33,762 nucleotides of DNA from Fimenecus sp964457415 (GTDB lineage: Bacteria; Bacillota; Clostridia; Oscillospirales; Acutalibacteraceae), in assembly GCA_964457415.1 (NCBI GenBank), contig CAYWFB010000011.1, positions 1 to 33,762 on the forward strand, read 5' to 3'. The translations under genes and the position numbers were made by a program. Shown piece by piece: positions 1 through 8,051 of the stretch (positions within the stretch are counted from its first letter, which is position 1; the number at the start of each line of letters is the position of its first letter). The notes under the pieces were generated by a model. The model did not search any database. It saw nothing but the letters and a program-made list of their open reading frames with translations, and was not told the DNA's origin.

Positions 1-213
1 CTTCTTGGTGAAGTTGTAACAGACAGCACAAAGAAAAACCTTGAAATGAGAGTTGACGCTGAAAACGGTGCAACTGCAGGTAAGTTTGACCTTGCAAAGC
101 GTGCAAAGGAACTCGGTCTTGACGCTATTCACGACACAGTTCACGAAATGGCTCGTGACGAGGCAAGACACGGCAAGGCATTTGAGGGTCTTCTTGCAAG
201 ATATTTCGGTTAA
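1..213 (+). CDS. rubrerythrin-like protein, C-terminal part (5' end outside window)
   Basis: This reading frame is open from the first base and ends at TAA 211-213, giving the last 70 residues of a ferritin-like diiron protein. The tail carries an E-M-A-R-D-E-A-R-H-G-K-A-F pattern, which matches the last metal-binding helix (ExxxDEARH) of rubrerythrins. These are peroxide-reducing enzymes of anaerobes. The protein stops with RYFG right after this helix, so no rubredoxin domain follows it. An N-terminal rubredoxin ('reverse' rubrerythrin) is possible but lies outside the window. A rho-independent terminator follows 16 bases later. The family is fairly secure; the subtype cannot be decided from the tail alone. 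Confidence 0.78.
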   Translation, partial: LLGEVVTDSTKKNLEMRVDAENGATAGKFDLAKRAKELGLDAIHDTVHEMARDEARHGKAFEGLLARYFG

Positions 214-228
214 TTAATACTTATGGGT

Positions 229-265
229 AATGAGAGTAGATTTTTAAGTCTGCTCTCATTTTTTT
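229..265 (+). terminator. rho-independent terminator of the rubrerythrin-like gene
   Basis: TGAGAGTAGA (231-240) pairs with TCTGCTCTCA (249-258) with one G-U pair. A-T pairs extend the base of the stem, and a run of seven T follows (259-265). It sits just after the stop codon at 213. Confidence 0.85.
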
Positions 266-267
266 GT

Positions 268-292
268 AAAAAAGAAAGCGGGTATTCCCCGC
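268..292 (-). terminator. terminator at the end of the spoVM operon
   Basis: Read on the minus strand, GCGGG and CCCGC arms (288-292 and 278-282) enclose a short loop and are followed by TTTCTTTTTT. It lies 12 bases past the spoVM stop and back to back with the terminator of the convergent rubrerythrin-like gene. Confidence 0.8.
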
Positions 293-304
293 CTCTTCCA
301 TACA

Positions 305-385
305 TCAGTTTTCTTTTTTAATGCCGAACATCAATCTTAAAATGCCGCCTAAAATCTTTGGACTTTTTACCACAACAAGCTTCAT
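305..385 (-). CDS. spoVM: SpoVM, stage V sporulation protein M
   Basis: The 26-residue product begins MKLVVVKSPKILGG and ends GIKKEN. It has the same length and layout as B. subtilis SpoVM, the amphipathic helix that recognises the convex forespore membrane and anchors the spore coat basement protein SpoIVA. Pro9, the Lys residues near positions 7 and 10, the LGGI centre and the basic tail are all present. The start is supported by AAGGAG at 395-400, nine bases upstream. Gene order also fits: in B. subtilis spoVM follows prkC, rsgA, rpe and thiN, and here it is the last gene of the matching cluster. The gene is too short for ordinary ORF cut-offs. I consider the identification strong because sequence and location agree independently. 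Confidence 0.93.
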   Translation of the reverse strand: MKLVVVKSPKILGGILRLMFGIKKEN

Positions 386-398
386 AAAAATCTACTCC

Positions 399-548
399 TT
401 ATGATTTGCAGAGAGCTGCACCGCAACATACCAATGCTATTGCAAGAATTATTATCACAGCTTTTTGAGGAAGAATCAAAGACATTAAAAGCCCGAGTCC
501 TAGGGCCATAAATACTATTCCCTTTGAGCCGTCTCGTCTTCTTCCCAT
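399..548 (-). CDS. small two-helix membrane protein between thiN and spoVM, unknown function
   Basis: The product is 49 residues: a basic start (MGRRRDGSKG), then two hydrophobic stretches at about residues 11-25 and 28-45 separated by a short polar turn containing PQK. It therefore looks like a small membrane hairpin. A longer frame begins at 596, but the ATG at 548 is preferred because GGGGG (556-560) lies seven bases upstream of it and the longer frame would overlap a candidate promoter. The stop codon overlaps the ribosome binding site of spoVM, so the two genes are probably translated from the same message. I do not recognise a named family. Location beside spoVM hints at a role in sporulation, which is inference only. 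Confidence 0.75.
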   Translation of the reverse strand: MGRRRDGSKGIVFMALGLGLLMSLILPQKAVIIILAIALVCCGAALCKS

Positions 549-578
549 AATAATACCCCCTGCTGATGTATTTACTAC

Positions 579-607
579 ATTATACGCAAGGGGCATTTTT
601 TTGTTAC
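579..607 (-). promoter_or_regulatory. candidate internal promoter for the small membrane protein and spoVM
   Basis: On the minus strand GTAACA (602-607) lies 17 bases before TATAAT (579-584), and the predicted message would start about 12 bases before the ribosome binding site at 556-560. The -10 is a perfect sigma-A box and the -35 is weak (4 of 6). The -10 region read as CGTATAAT also resembles a sigma-E -10 (CATACAAT), but I saw no good sigma-E -35. Confidence 0.4.
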
Positions 608-1242
608 ATTTTAGTTTCTATTATAATCAATGTGCCAGACCTGACAGAAATCTCACCGAAATCATCAATTATATCATTGCTTGTACCCAGAGCTCCGTTA
701 AACGGGTCAAGAGTATAATCCCATAAAGGATAGTGAAATCCTTTCAAAGTTACTCCAAATGATCTTCCACCATAAGCAAAAACAGAAATCTGTTGATTTT
801 TCTTACGGTCGATTTTAATCGAAGAATTAGTGATACTTCTGAAAATATGCTTCTCGTCAATCATTTCAATAGAAAGATTTGATTTTGAAGCGTCTGCTAT
901 CAATGAAATATTTGCAAATGTATGCTCAAATCTTCCGCCGGTTCCACCAAAAATAAAAAATGACTTAAAACCTCGTTTTACTCCCTCGTCAAACGCCGCC
1001 ACACAGTCTGTAACATCTTTTTCAACAGGAAGAGTGATTATATCTAAGCCATTGGGAACAGCTGAAATTGAGTCAAAATCGCCAATGAGCAAATCGGGAG
1101 TAATATCAGCAGAAACTGCATAGTCATAACCACTGTCAGCACAGATTATATAGTCGTTTTCAACCTCAATATTCTCTTTTAAAAAGCTTGCAGAGCAATC
1201 GCCACCGCCAATTATGACACAACGTGTTTTTAAAGTTCCCAT
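604..1242 (-). CDS. thiN: thiamine pyrophosphokinase
   Basis: ThiN transfers pyrophosphate from ATP to thiamine, making the cofactor thiamine diphosphate in the cytoplasm. The 212-residue length is normal. Family motifs are present in order: the GGGD turn at 12-15, DSGYD at 36-40, PDLLIGDFDS at 49-58, KDVTD at 75-79 and GGTGGRFEHTFANI at 99-112. The first domain supplies the catalytic acidic residues and the C-terminal beta-sandwich binds thiamine. The ATG at 1242 overlaps the end of rsgA by 13 bases, which suggests coupled translation. In B. subtilis rpe (ribulose-phosphate epimerase) lies between rsgA and thiN; it is absent here. Confidence 0.93.
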   Translation of the reverse strand: MGTLKTRCVIIGGGDCSASFLKENIEVENDYIICADSGYDYAVSADITPDLLIGDFDSISAVPNGLDIITLPVEKDVTDCVAAFDEGVKRGFKSFFIFGGTGGRFEHTFANISLIADASKSNLSIEMIDEKHIFRSITNSSIKIDRKKNQQISVFAYGGRSFGVTLKGFHYPLWDYTLDPFNGALGTSNDIIDDFGEISVRSGTLIIIETKM

Positions 1243-2105
1243 TCTTTAATTTCCTTTGCCTGATTATACATAGAAATATAATTATTGTGGCGTGTTTCGC
1301 TTATTTCACCGTTTTTAACCGCCTCACAGATTGAACAACCTTTATCGTTTACATGAGCGCAAGTTGTGAATTGGCAGGTGCCGAGATATTCTCTGAATTC
1401 TCTGAAGCAATAAGGTAATTCATCTTTTTTGATTATACCATTTTTCTCAAATTCAAATGAAGAAAATCCGGGAGTATCAATAATATAGCCACCACACACG
1501 TTAAAAAGCTGTGCCTGACGGGTTGTATGCCGACCTCTGCCTAATTTATCGCTGATTTCACCCGTAGCAAGTTTGAGCTGGGGCTCAAGTCGATTAAGAA
1601 GAGTTGTTTTACCAACACCTGAATTGCCCGTAAATGCATTAATTTCTCCCTTCATTATTTCACGGACTTCATTTAAAGAATTTTCGGAATTAAGCGAAAT
1701 AACCTTAATTCCCGTTTTTTCATAGACATCAAAAATCTCTTTTTCAGATGCCAAATCGGTTTTTGAAATAACCACAACAGGCTCAATATTCTTGTGCTCT
1801 GCAATAGCAATAAGCTTATCAATTACAAGAAAATTTGGTCGTGGCTCGGTTGTAGCAACAACAATAATTAAATTATCAATATTTGAAACGGGTGGTCTGT
1901 TGAGAAAATTTTTGCGGTTATAAATAAAATCAATTGTATTCTCAGCATTATCATTTACTGTTATATCAACAGTATCGCCCACAAGAGGAGTAATACGCTT
2001 TTTACGGAAAATTCCTCTTGCTTTACATTCATAAGTCGCATTGGCGACTTCAACATAATAGAAGCCGCCAATACCTTTGGTTATTATACCTTTTAATTGT
2101 TCCAT
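1230..2105 (-). CDS. rsgA: ribosome small subunit-dependent GTPase RsgA
   Basis: RsgA (YloQ/CpgA) is a circularly permuted GTPase that checks late maturation of the 30S subunit. The order seen is an N-terminal OB-fold (about 1-68), then G4 (SKTD, 114-117), G1/P-loop (GNSGVGKT, 160-167), the GRGRHTTR switch at 189-196 and G3 (DTPG, 210-213), which is the permuted order typical of the family. The C-terminal zinc site is made by C244, C249, H251 and C257. The 291-residue length is normal. It starts one base after the prkC stop. The kinase and phosphatase upstream are its known neighbours in Firmicutes, and B. subtilis CpgA is a reported PrkC substrate. Confidence 0.95.
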   Translation of the reverse strand: MEQLKGIITKGIGGFYYVEVANATYECKARGIFRKKRITPLVGDTVDITVNDNAENTIDFIYNRKNFLNRPPVSNIDNLIIVVATTEPRPNFLVIDKLIAIAEHKNIEPVVVISKTDLASEKEIFDVYEKTGIKVISLNSENSLNEVREIMKGEINAFTGNSGVGKTTLLNRLEPQLKLATGEISDKLGRGRHTTRQAQLFNVCGGYIIDTPGFSSFEFEKNGIIKKDELPYCFREFREYLGTCQFTTCAHVNDKGCSICEAVKNGEISETRHNNYISMYNQAKEIKEWEL

Positions 2106-2106
2106 A

Positions 2107-4257
2107 TTATTCTGCGTTCTCGCTATCAGGACCTAAACTAACAGTAATAACAATTTTTGTGCTTGTTGAAATTTTTGTTGTGCCGTCAGATGTGGGAGAT
2201 TGTCCAATAACCTCACCTGCAGGCTTTTCATTAACCTCTTCAACAACCTTGACAATAGTAAAGCCAGCATTATTCAAATCGTCAAGTGCAACATCTTTTG
2301 TACTACCCACAACATTTGGAAGAACTTCGCTATTATCAAATGCAACATTTTCAACCTCGCTCAATACTGCGGGAATTTTGGTAAAGTCAACCTTACCCTG
2401 CTGAACAAGAATATCATCAATCATTACCTTATATGTGCCGTTCGCACCCTTACCTGTCAAGGTGTATGTTTTTGTTGCACCGTCAAGATAAAGTTCTTTT
2501 GACTCAAAGAAAAGCTCATTATTGAGATAAATCTTCAAAATACCACTCTTATTTACTGCAGGCAAGGTAACAGTAATATCAACAGAGGATTCACTTGGAA
2601 CACCATTGCTTACGGTAAAGTCGATTTTTGAGCCTACGGGAACCTTTGTATCCTTTGCAATACTTTGTTCAACAACCATGCCCTTTTCAAGATTACTGTC
2701 GACCTCGGTTACAGTACCAACTTCAAGGTCAGAAGCCTTGAGAAGTTGCTCTGCAACCTCTCTGCTGCAACCCTCAATTTCGGGAACCTTTGTTGTTTCC
2801 TGCTTATCAGTTGCAATATATACAACAACCTCAGAGCCTGTTCTTACAGAAGATCCAACCTCAGGTGATGTTTTAATAACAAGTCCAGCCGCAATTGTCT
2901 CTGAATATTCCGGCATAATTGTTGGTACAAGACCGCGTGACATAAGATAACTCTTTGCCTGTTCTTCATTCATACTCAAAATTGAAGAATCAATAACAAC
3001 ACTATCTTTTTGTACAATTGTAAGAGTGATTTCAGTACCCTTCTTCACCTTTTCGCTTGCTGAAGGATTTTGGTCAGTTACTGTGCCGTTATCAAGAGTT
3101 GAGCTTTCAGTAAACTCTAGTTTGAAGGTAAAATTATCAGTATATTCAGGGTTGTTTTCAATTTGGTCATAATAGTTCAGATTAACAAAATTCGGAATCT
3201 CAACTTTTTTATTTTTAAGTCCGAATAAAACTGCAACAATTATAAGAACAAGCGCAACAAAACCTGCAATTGCACCCATCATAATAGCAGTTGTCTTATT
3301 AATTGCACGCTTTTCTGTTTCTGCTTGTTGTACTTCATTAGCAGTCTGTACTCTTGTTGCCGCCCCACTTGCTCTTACATACTTAGTGGGCTCCTGGTCA
3401 ACAAAATATGTGTAATTGAACTTAACCGCAGGATTGCGCTTAAACTCATTAATGTCCATAAGCATTTCTGCAGCAGAACGATATCTGTCGTTAGGATTTT
3501 TTTGCATAGCTCGTATTGTAATCTGCTCAAGTCCTAATGGCAATGTGGGCACAATTTCACGGGGACGCTTGGGATCTTGCTGAAGCTGCATAATTGCAAC
3601 AGAAACTGCGCTGTCAGATTGGAAAGGCAACTGACCTGTAAGCATTTCATACATAACAACGCCAACTGAATAAATGTCTGCCTTATCGTCGGTCATTTCG
3701 CCACGAGCCTGCTCAGGACTGATATAGTGAACTGAGCCTATTGCATTCTCAGATGTGGTTTTTGAATCCATTCTGCTGAATCTTGCAATACCGAAATCAG
3801 TAACTTTGATTGTGCCATCCTGCAAAAGCATAATATTCTGTGGCTTAATATCTTGGTGCACAATTCCCTTATCGTGAGCGTGTTGAAGAGCGGCAAGAAT
3901 TTGTCCCATAAAATGAACTGCTTCTTTCCAATTAACAACGCCCTGCTGTTCGATATATTCCTTAAGTGTAATGCCATCAACATATTCCATTACGATATAC
4001 TGAAGTCTGTCACCAAAGCTAACATTGAAAACTCGAACTATATTGGGATGTGAAAGAACCGCAATCGCCTTTGATTCGTTTTTAAATCTGCGCTTAAACT
4101 CCTCATTTGTGAGATATTCATCTTTAAGAATTTTAATTGCAACAATTCTGTCGTCAATGTTGTCGTATGCCTTATAAACGACTGCCATTCCGCCAACACC
4201 GATTATTTCTCTGATTTCATAACGTCCGTCAAGACGCTTACCGCAAAAATTATCCAT
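2107..4257 (-). CDS. prkC: PASTA-domain Ser/Thr protein kinase PrkC (HQD variant)
   Basis: This membrane kinase senses peptidoglycan fragments or lipid II through extracellular PASTA domains; in B. subtilis it controls spore germination and cell-wall functions. The kinase domain (about 10-270) has the glycine loop GVGGMAVVYKAY, Lys42, the catalytic loop at 134-141, DFG at 154-156 and the SPEQARGE segment at 180-187. A single transmembrane helix lies at about 324-346. PASTA-like repeats follow at about 351-415, 420-484, 489-552 and 644-708, with a separate beta-rich insert at about 557-628 before the last one. The catalytic loop reads HQDIKPQN instead of HRDIKPQN. GGGAG lies upstream of the ATG. 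prpC, the matching phosphatase, is 22 bases upstream. Confidence 0.95.
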   Translation of the reverse strand: MDNFCGKRLDGRYEIREIIGVGGMAVVYKAYDNIDDRIVAIKILKDEYLTNEEFKRRFKNESKAIAVLSHPNIVRVFNVSFGDRLQYIVMEYVDGITLKEYIEQQGVVNWKEAVHFMGQILAALQHAHDKGIVHQDIKPQNIMLLQDGTIKVTDFGIARFSRMDSKTTSENAIGSVHYISPEQARGEMTDDKADIYSVGVVMYEMLTGQLPFQSDSAVSVAIMQLQQDPKRPREIVPTLPLGLEQITIRAMQKNPNDRYRSAAEMLMDINEFKRNPAVKFNYTYFVDQEPTKYVRASGAATRVQTANEVQQAETEKRAINKTTAIMMGAIAGFVALVLIIVAVLFGLKNKKVEIPNFVNLNYYDQIENNPEYTDNFTFKLEFTESSTLDNGTVTDQNPSASEKVKKGTEITLTIVQKDSVVIDSSILSMNEEQAKSYLMSRGLVPTIMPEYSETIAAGLVIKTSPEVGSSVRTGSEVVVYIATDKQETTKVPEIEGCSREVAEQLLKASDLEVGTVTEVDSNLEKGMVVEQSIAKDTKVPVGSKIDFTVSNGVPSESSVDITVTLPAVNKSGILKIYLNNELFFESKELYLDGATKTYTLTGKGANGTYKVMIDDILVQQGKVDFTKIPAVLSEVENVAFDNSEVLPNVVGSTKDVALDDLNNAGFTIVKVVEEVNEKPAGEVIGQSPTSDGTTKISTSTKIVITVSLGPDSENAE

Positions 4258-4279
4258 TATTTTTTGCTCCCTTCACAAA

Positions 4280-5008
4280 TCAATATGATACAGTAACAAC
4301 AGTAATATTGTCACCGCCGCCGTTTTCATTTGCTCTGTTAACAAGTCTTTCGGCATATTCAAAAAACTTCCCGTCCTCAGTAAGCTCATAAAATTCCTGT
4401 GGTTCAACATAGTTTGTAAGACCATCAGTGCAAATCATTAACACGTCTGTTTCGCCAATATCCTCATAACAGAAATCTATTCGTAAGTCTTCTTCAACAC
4501 CGAGTGCTCTTGTAATTATGTTTTTTCTTGGGTCTTCTTTTGCCTCATCAGGAGTAAGAGTTCCACTATCAACCATCTCTTGAACCATGGAATGGTCTTT
4601 TGTAATCTGACGAAGCTTTTGACCGGATAAAATGTAAGCTCGCGAGTCACCTGCGTGAGCAACACAAACTGTTCCGTCAACAACAAGTGCAGCAACCACT
4701 GTTGTGCCCATTCCTGTAAATTCAGGATTTTCACGGCTTTTTTCATATACGCTGATGTTTGCAGCAGTTATTGCAGATGTCAACATATTCCGGATTGAAT
4801 TAAAGCCCATTCCCTGACGGTAAGTTGAAGATATTCTTTCTGAAATGATTTTAACTGCCGTTGTACTTGCAAGGTTACCGCCGGCAACACCGCCCATACC
4901 ATCGCAAACAACAGCCCATGCAACAGAACCGGGTAATTCGCCTGCAGCATAAGAATCCTGATTACTGCTTCTTTTAAGCCCGATGTCTGTTTTTGCTACT
5001 ATTCTCAT
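4280..5008 (-). CDS. prpC: PP2C-type Ser/Thr protein phosphatase PrpC
   Basis: PrpC is a Mn/Mg-dependent phosphatase that removes phosphates added by PrkC. The 242-residue product contains the metal-binding motifs of bacterial PP2C enzymes: a conserved N-terminal Asp in SSNQDSY (14-20), VCDGMGG at 34-40, HAGDSRAY in the middle, TKDHSM, a CTDGLTNYV segment and the terminal GGGDNITVV. All expected metal-binding acidic residues appear to be present. It sits between rlmN and prkC as in B. subtilis. Its start at 5008 lies seven bases past the rlmN stop codon (5015-5017), and its likely ribosome binding site (GGGTGAT) overlaps that stop. Confidence 0.95.
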   Translation of the reverse strand: MRIVAKTDIGLKRSSNQDSYAAGELPGSVAWAVVCDGMGGVAGGNLASTTAVKIISERISSTYRQGMGFNSIRNMLTSAITAANISVYEKSRENPEFTGMGTTVVAALVVDGTVCVAHAGDSRAYILSGQKLRQITKDHSMVQEMVDSGTLTPDEAKEDPRKNIITRALGVEEDLRIDFCYEDIGETDVLMICTDGLTNYVEPQEFYELTEDGKFFEYAERLVNRANENGGGDNITVVTVSY

Positions 5009-5014
5009 TTCATA

Positions 5015-6049
5015 TCACCCACTTTTTCTTTTAGATGCTCGAAGCTGACCGCACGAAGCGTTTATATCACTGCCGAGAGTTCTGCGGACTGTCGCAGTAA
5101 TTCCCCTTGACGATAATATTTCAATAAATTTTTTCTGACGTTCTGCTGTGCTTTTCTGATAATCAGTTTCACGTACATTATTAACAGGAATTAAATTAAC
5201 ATGAGCCAACGTACCTTTAAGTCTTTTTGCAAGCTCAAGTGCACATTCATCACTGTCATTAACATCACGAATCATAGCGTATTCAAACGAAATTCTTCGT
5301 CCGGTTGTATCGGCATAATATTTACAAGCCTTTAAAAGCTCATCTATATCATATTTATTATTGACAGGCATAGATTTTGACCTGATTTGATTATTTGGTG
5401 CGTGCAAAGACACAGAAAGTGTCAAACCAAGTTTTTTATCTGCTAAATCATATATCTTTGGAACAATTCCGCAAGTAGATAACGAAATGTGTCGCATGCT
5501 CATTTTCTGACCTTTTTCATCAGTTATAAGTTCAAGCATACGCATTACATTATCATAGTTATCAAGCGGTTCACCTGTACCCATAAGCACAAGATGATTG
5601 ATTTTAACATCCAAATCACGCTGTGCAGAATAGATTTCTGAAAGCATTTCCCCTGCGGTTAAATTTCGCACAAATCCGCCGATTGCAGATGCACAAAAGG
5701 TACAACCCATTTTACAACCAACCTGAGTTGAAATACAGATTGAATAACCATATTTATATTTCATTACAACGCTTTCAACATATTCACCATCAGAAAGTGT
5801 GAAAAGATATTTAACTGTATCGTCAATTTTTGACACAAGCTTTGTGTTGATTTCACAATTGCTGAATGTAAAATGCTGTGAAAGCTTTTCACGCATATCC
5901 TTTGATATATTAGTCATTTCATCAAAAGATATAACGCATTTTTCGTGGAGCCAGGAATAAATCTGCTTTGTCCTGAATGCAGGAAAACCCAACGCAGATA
6001 TTTCTTCCGATAACTCGCTGAAGCTCATCGAACGAATATCTTTAGGCAT
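5015..6049 (-). CDS. rlmN: dual-specificity 23S rRNA/tRNA adenosine-C2 methyltransferase RlmN
   Basis: RlmN is a radical-SAM enzyme that methylates A2503 of 23S rRNA and A37 of several tRNAs at carbon 2. The iron-sulfur cysteines are C112, C116 and C119 in GCKMGCTFCAS. The GTGEPLDNYDN segment and the C-terminal catalytic Cys (C333, in INASCGQL) are present, so both methyl-transfer chemistry residues can be located. Length (344) is typical. A six-base gap separates it from rsmB, and AAAGGAT precedes the ATG. It belongs to the translation part of the cluster. Confidence 0.96.
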   Translation of the reverse strand: MPKDIRSMSFSELSEEISALGFPAFRTKQIYSWLHEKCVISFDEMTNISKDMREKLSQHFTFSNCEINTKLVSKIDDTVKYLFTLSDGEYVESVVMKYKYGYSICISTQVGCKMGCTFCASAIGGFVRNLTAGEMLSEIYSAQRDLDVKINHLVLMGTGEPLDNYDNVMRMLELITDEKGQKMSMRHISLSTCGIVPKIYDLADKKLGLTLSVSLHAPNNQIRSKSMPVNNKYDIDELLKACKYYADTTGRRISFEYAMIRDVNDSDECALELAKRLKGTLAHVNLIPVNNVRETDYQKSTAERQKKFIEILSSRGITATVRRTLGSDINASCGQLRASKRKSG

Positions 6050-6054
6050 AATTA

Positions 6055-7341
6055 TTATCCTTTGGTAAATTTTGCAACAAAGAAACCATCGGTGCCATTT
6101 ATATGTGGCATTAAGGTCATATAGCCATCGTCATCAATTAATTCGATTTTTTTGAAATCGGGATTTAATGATAAAAACTTATCACAGACCTGCTGGTTTT
6201 CTTGTTTGTTCAACGAACAGGTCGAATAAACAAGTACACCATTCTGCTTTAAATACTTTGATGCACAACTTAATATATTGTACTGTAAATCGCATAATTT
6301 GTCAACAAAGCCCAAATCCTTATATTTGATTTCAGGCTTTCTTCTTATAACACCTAAGCCACTGCAAGGAACATCACATAGTATTTTATCAGCAAGCGGT
6401 AAGCTCTCATTATAAACAGAAGAATCTCCTACGGTGCCTTTAATAATGCCTATTCCTAATCTTTGTGCACCATCATTTATAAGCTTAACACGGTGTTCAT
6501 ATAAATCAAAGGCATAGATTTCACCTTTATTTTTCATCATTTCTGCCATTGTAAAGGATTTGCCACCAGGCGAAGCGCACATGTCAAATACAATGTCGTT
6601 CGGTTGAGGATTTAACTGTGCAACACAAATCTGTGATGCAAAATCCTGTGCATGAAAGAAGCCGCTTTTATAGCAATTTGTTTTAAAAACTGAATTACCA
6701 TTTCTTATAATTAATGAGTTTTCAAAATCTTCTGTTTTTTCAGTTTCAATTTTCTCGTTTTTTAGCATATCTGCTAATTCATCGGTGGTAGTTTTAAGAG
6801 TATTAACTCGAATTACTAACGGTACTGCCCCCACAGACGCCTCTAAAAGCTTTTTGGTATCTTTATAGCCGTAATCATTAATATAATGTGAAACGAGCTC
6901 CTGCGGGCATGAGTAAGCAACACTCAAATCATATGCGTTGTCGTCAGTTTCAGGCAATTTGACTTCTGCAGATGCAATTTTACGAAGCACTGAATTCACA
7001 AGCCCCGAGGCATAAGCACATTTGGCTTTTTTGACAAGCTTGACGCTTTCATTAACTGCCGCAGAAACAGGCACCTTGTCCATAAATTTTAACTGATATG
7101 TACCCATTCGCAAAATGGTAAGCACCTGAGGATTAAGCTTTTTAATGGGTTGAGAAAGAAATTGAGACAAAATATAATCAAGAGTAATTTTACGCTCAAT
7201 AACACCATAAACAAGATTGCACACAAAGGGCGCAGAAGTAGCCTGATTACTGCTTAATACATTATCAAGTGCTATGTTTGAATAAGCTTTGTCATGTTCA
7301 ATTTTACTTAAAATTTTAAAGGCTAATAATCTGTCGTCCAT
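6055..7341 (-). CDS. rsmB: 16S rRNA m5C967 methyltransferase RsmB
   Basis: This enzyme makes 5-methylcytosine in 16S rRNA. The N-terminal part (about 1-140) is an all-helical NusB-like RNA-binding domain with the ILRMGTYQLKFM and AVNESVKLVKKA signatures. The C-terminal Rossmann fold binds SAM through DMCASPGGKSFTMAE. The two family cysteines appear in CDVPCSGLGVIRRKPE and VYSTCSLNKQENQ. The 428-residue length fits. It lies three bases from the yugP-like gene and next to rlmN, as in many Firmicutes. Confidence 0.95.
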   Translation of the reverse strand: MDDRLLAFKILSKIEHDKAYSNIALDNVLSSNQATSAPFVCNLVYGVIERKITLDYILSQFLSQPIKKLNPQVLTILRMGTYQLKFMDKVPVSAAVNESVKLVKKAKCAYASGLVNSVLRKIASAEVKLPETDDNAYDLSVAYSCPQELVSHYINDYGYKDTKKLLEASVGAVPLVIRVNTLKTTTDELADMLKNEKIETEKTEDFENSLIIRNGNSVFKTNCYKSGFFHAQDFASQICVAQLNPQPNDIVFDMCASPGGKSFTMAEMMKNKGEIYAFDLYEHRVKLINDGAQRLGIGIIKGTVGDSSVYNESLPLADKILCDVPCSGLGVIRRKPEIKYKDLGFVDKLCDLQYNILSCASKYLKQNGVLVYSTCSLNKQENQQVCDKFLSLNPDFKKIELIDDDGYMTLMPHINGTDGFFVAKFTKG

Positions 7342-7343
7342 AA

Positions 7344-8048
7344 TTATTTTTTTCTTCTGTTTACCATTAATATAAGTCTAAACAAGTTGGCAACACTAAC
7401 TGCAAGTGCCGCAACATAAGTCATTGCCGCCGCGGTCAATACCTTTTTTGCACCGTTTTTCTCTTCTTCGCCAAGTAAATCAACTTCACCAATTACACTC
7501 AATGCTCTTTTACTTGCATTGAACTCAACTGGCAAGGTTACAAGCTGAAATACAACAGCAAAAGCAAAGAAGATAACACCGAACATCGCCAAAGGCTCAA
7601 ATCCAAGAAAAAATCCTAAAATTGCAAGCGGAAAACCAAGCTTGGAGCCGAGATTTGCAACAGGTAAAATGAAATTACGAATTTTTATAGGCACATAGCT
7701 TTGTGCGTACTGTGCCGCATGACCTGCTTCATGACAAGCAACACCAATTGCCGCAACAGAAGTTGAATTGTAAACACTATCAGAAAGTCTTATTACATTT
7801 GTTCTTGGGTCATAGTGGTCGGTAAGATTGCCCGAAACGCGTTCAATCTGCACATTTGTGATTCCGTAATAGCGAAGTATTTCAAAAGCAGCCTGAGCAC
7901 CTGTAATTCTGCGGGCAGACATTACTTTTGAATATTTTTTAAATGAAGAATTAACCCTTGCCGACGCAATCATTGAGAAAATCATTACGGGTAAAACAAG
8001 AATTACATAATAATAATTCGATAAATAGTAATATGAAAAATAATCCAT
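7344..8048 (-). CDS. zinc-dependent membrane protease, YugP family
   Basis: The 234-residue protein belongs to the neutral zinc metallopeptidase_2 (YugP) family by its layout: an N-terminal membrane helix (about 13-29), a soluble segment with a PRTNVIRLSD stretch, a zinc motif HEAGH at 106-110, then hydrophobic helices at about 124-145, 148-172 and 205-228. An EFNASKRAL segment follows the third helix and probably supplies the third metal ligand. Substrates are not known for most members. GGAG precedes the ATG. The insertion between fmt and rsmB is absent from B. subtilis, but I recall this arrangement from other Clostridia. Confidence 0.88.
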   Translation of the reverse strand: MDYFSYYYLSNYYYVILVLPVMIFSMIASARVNSSFKKYSKVMSARRITGAQAAFEILRYYGITNVQIERVSGNLTDHYDPRTNVIRLSDSVYNSTSVAAIGVACHEAGHAAQYAQSYVPIKIRNFILPVANLGSKLGFPLAILGFFLGFEPLAMFGVIFFAFAVVFQLVTLPVEFNASKRALSVIGEVDLLGEEEKNGAKKVLTAAAMTYVAALAVSVANLFRLILMVNRRKK

Positions 8049-8051
8049 ATT

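Noticed and set aside
549..596. Upstream in-frame extension of the small membrane protein to 65 residues
   Set aside because: The extension has no ribosome binding site and covers the candidate -10 box; the ATG at 548 has GGGGG at the right distance.
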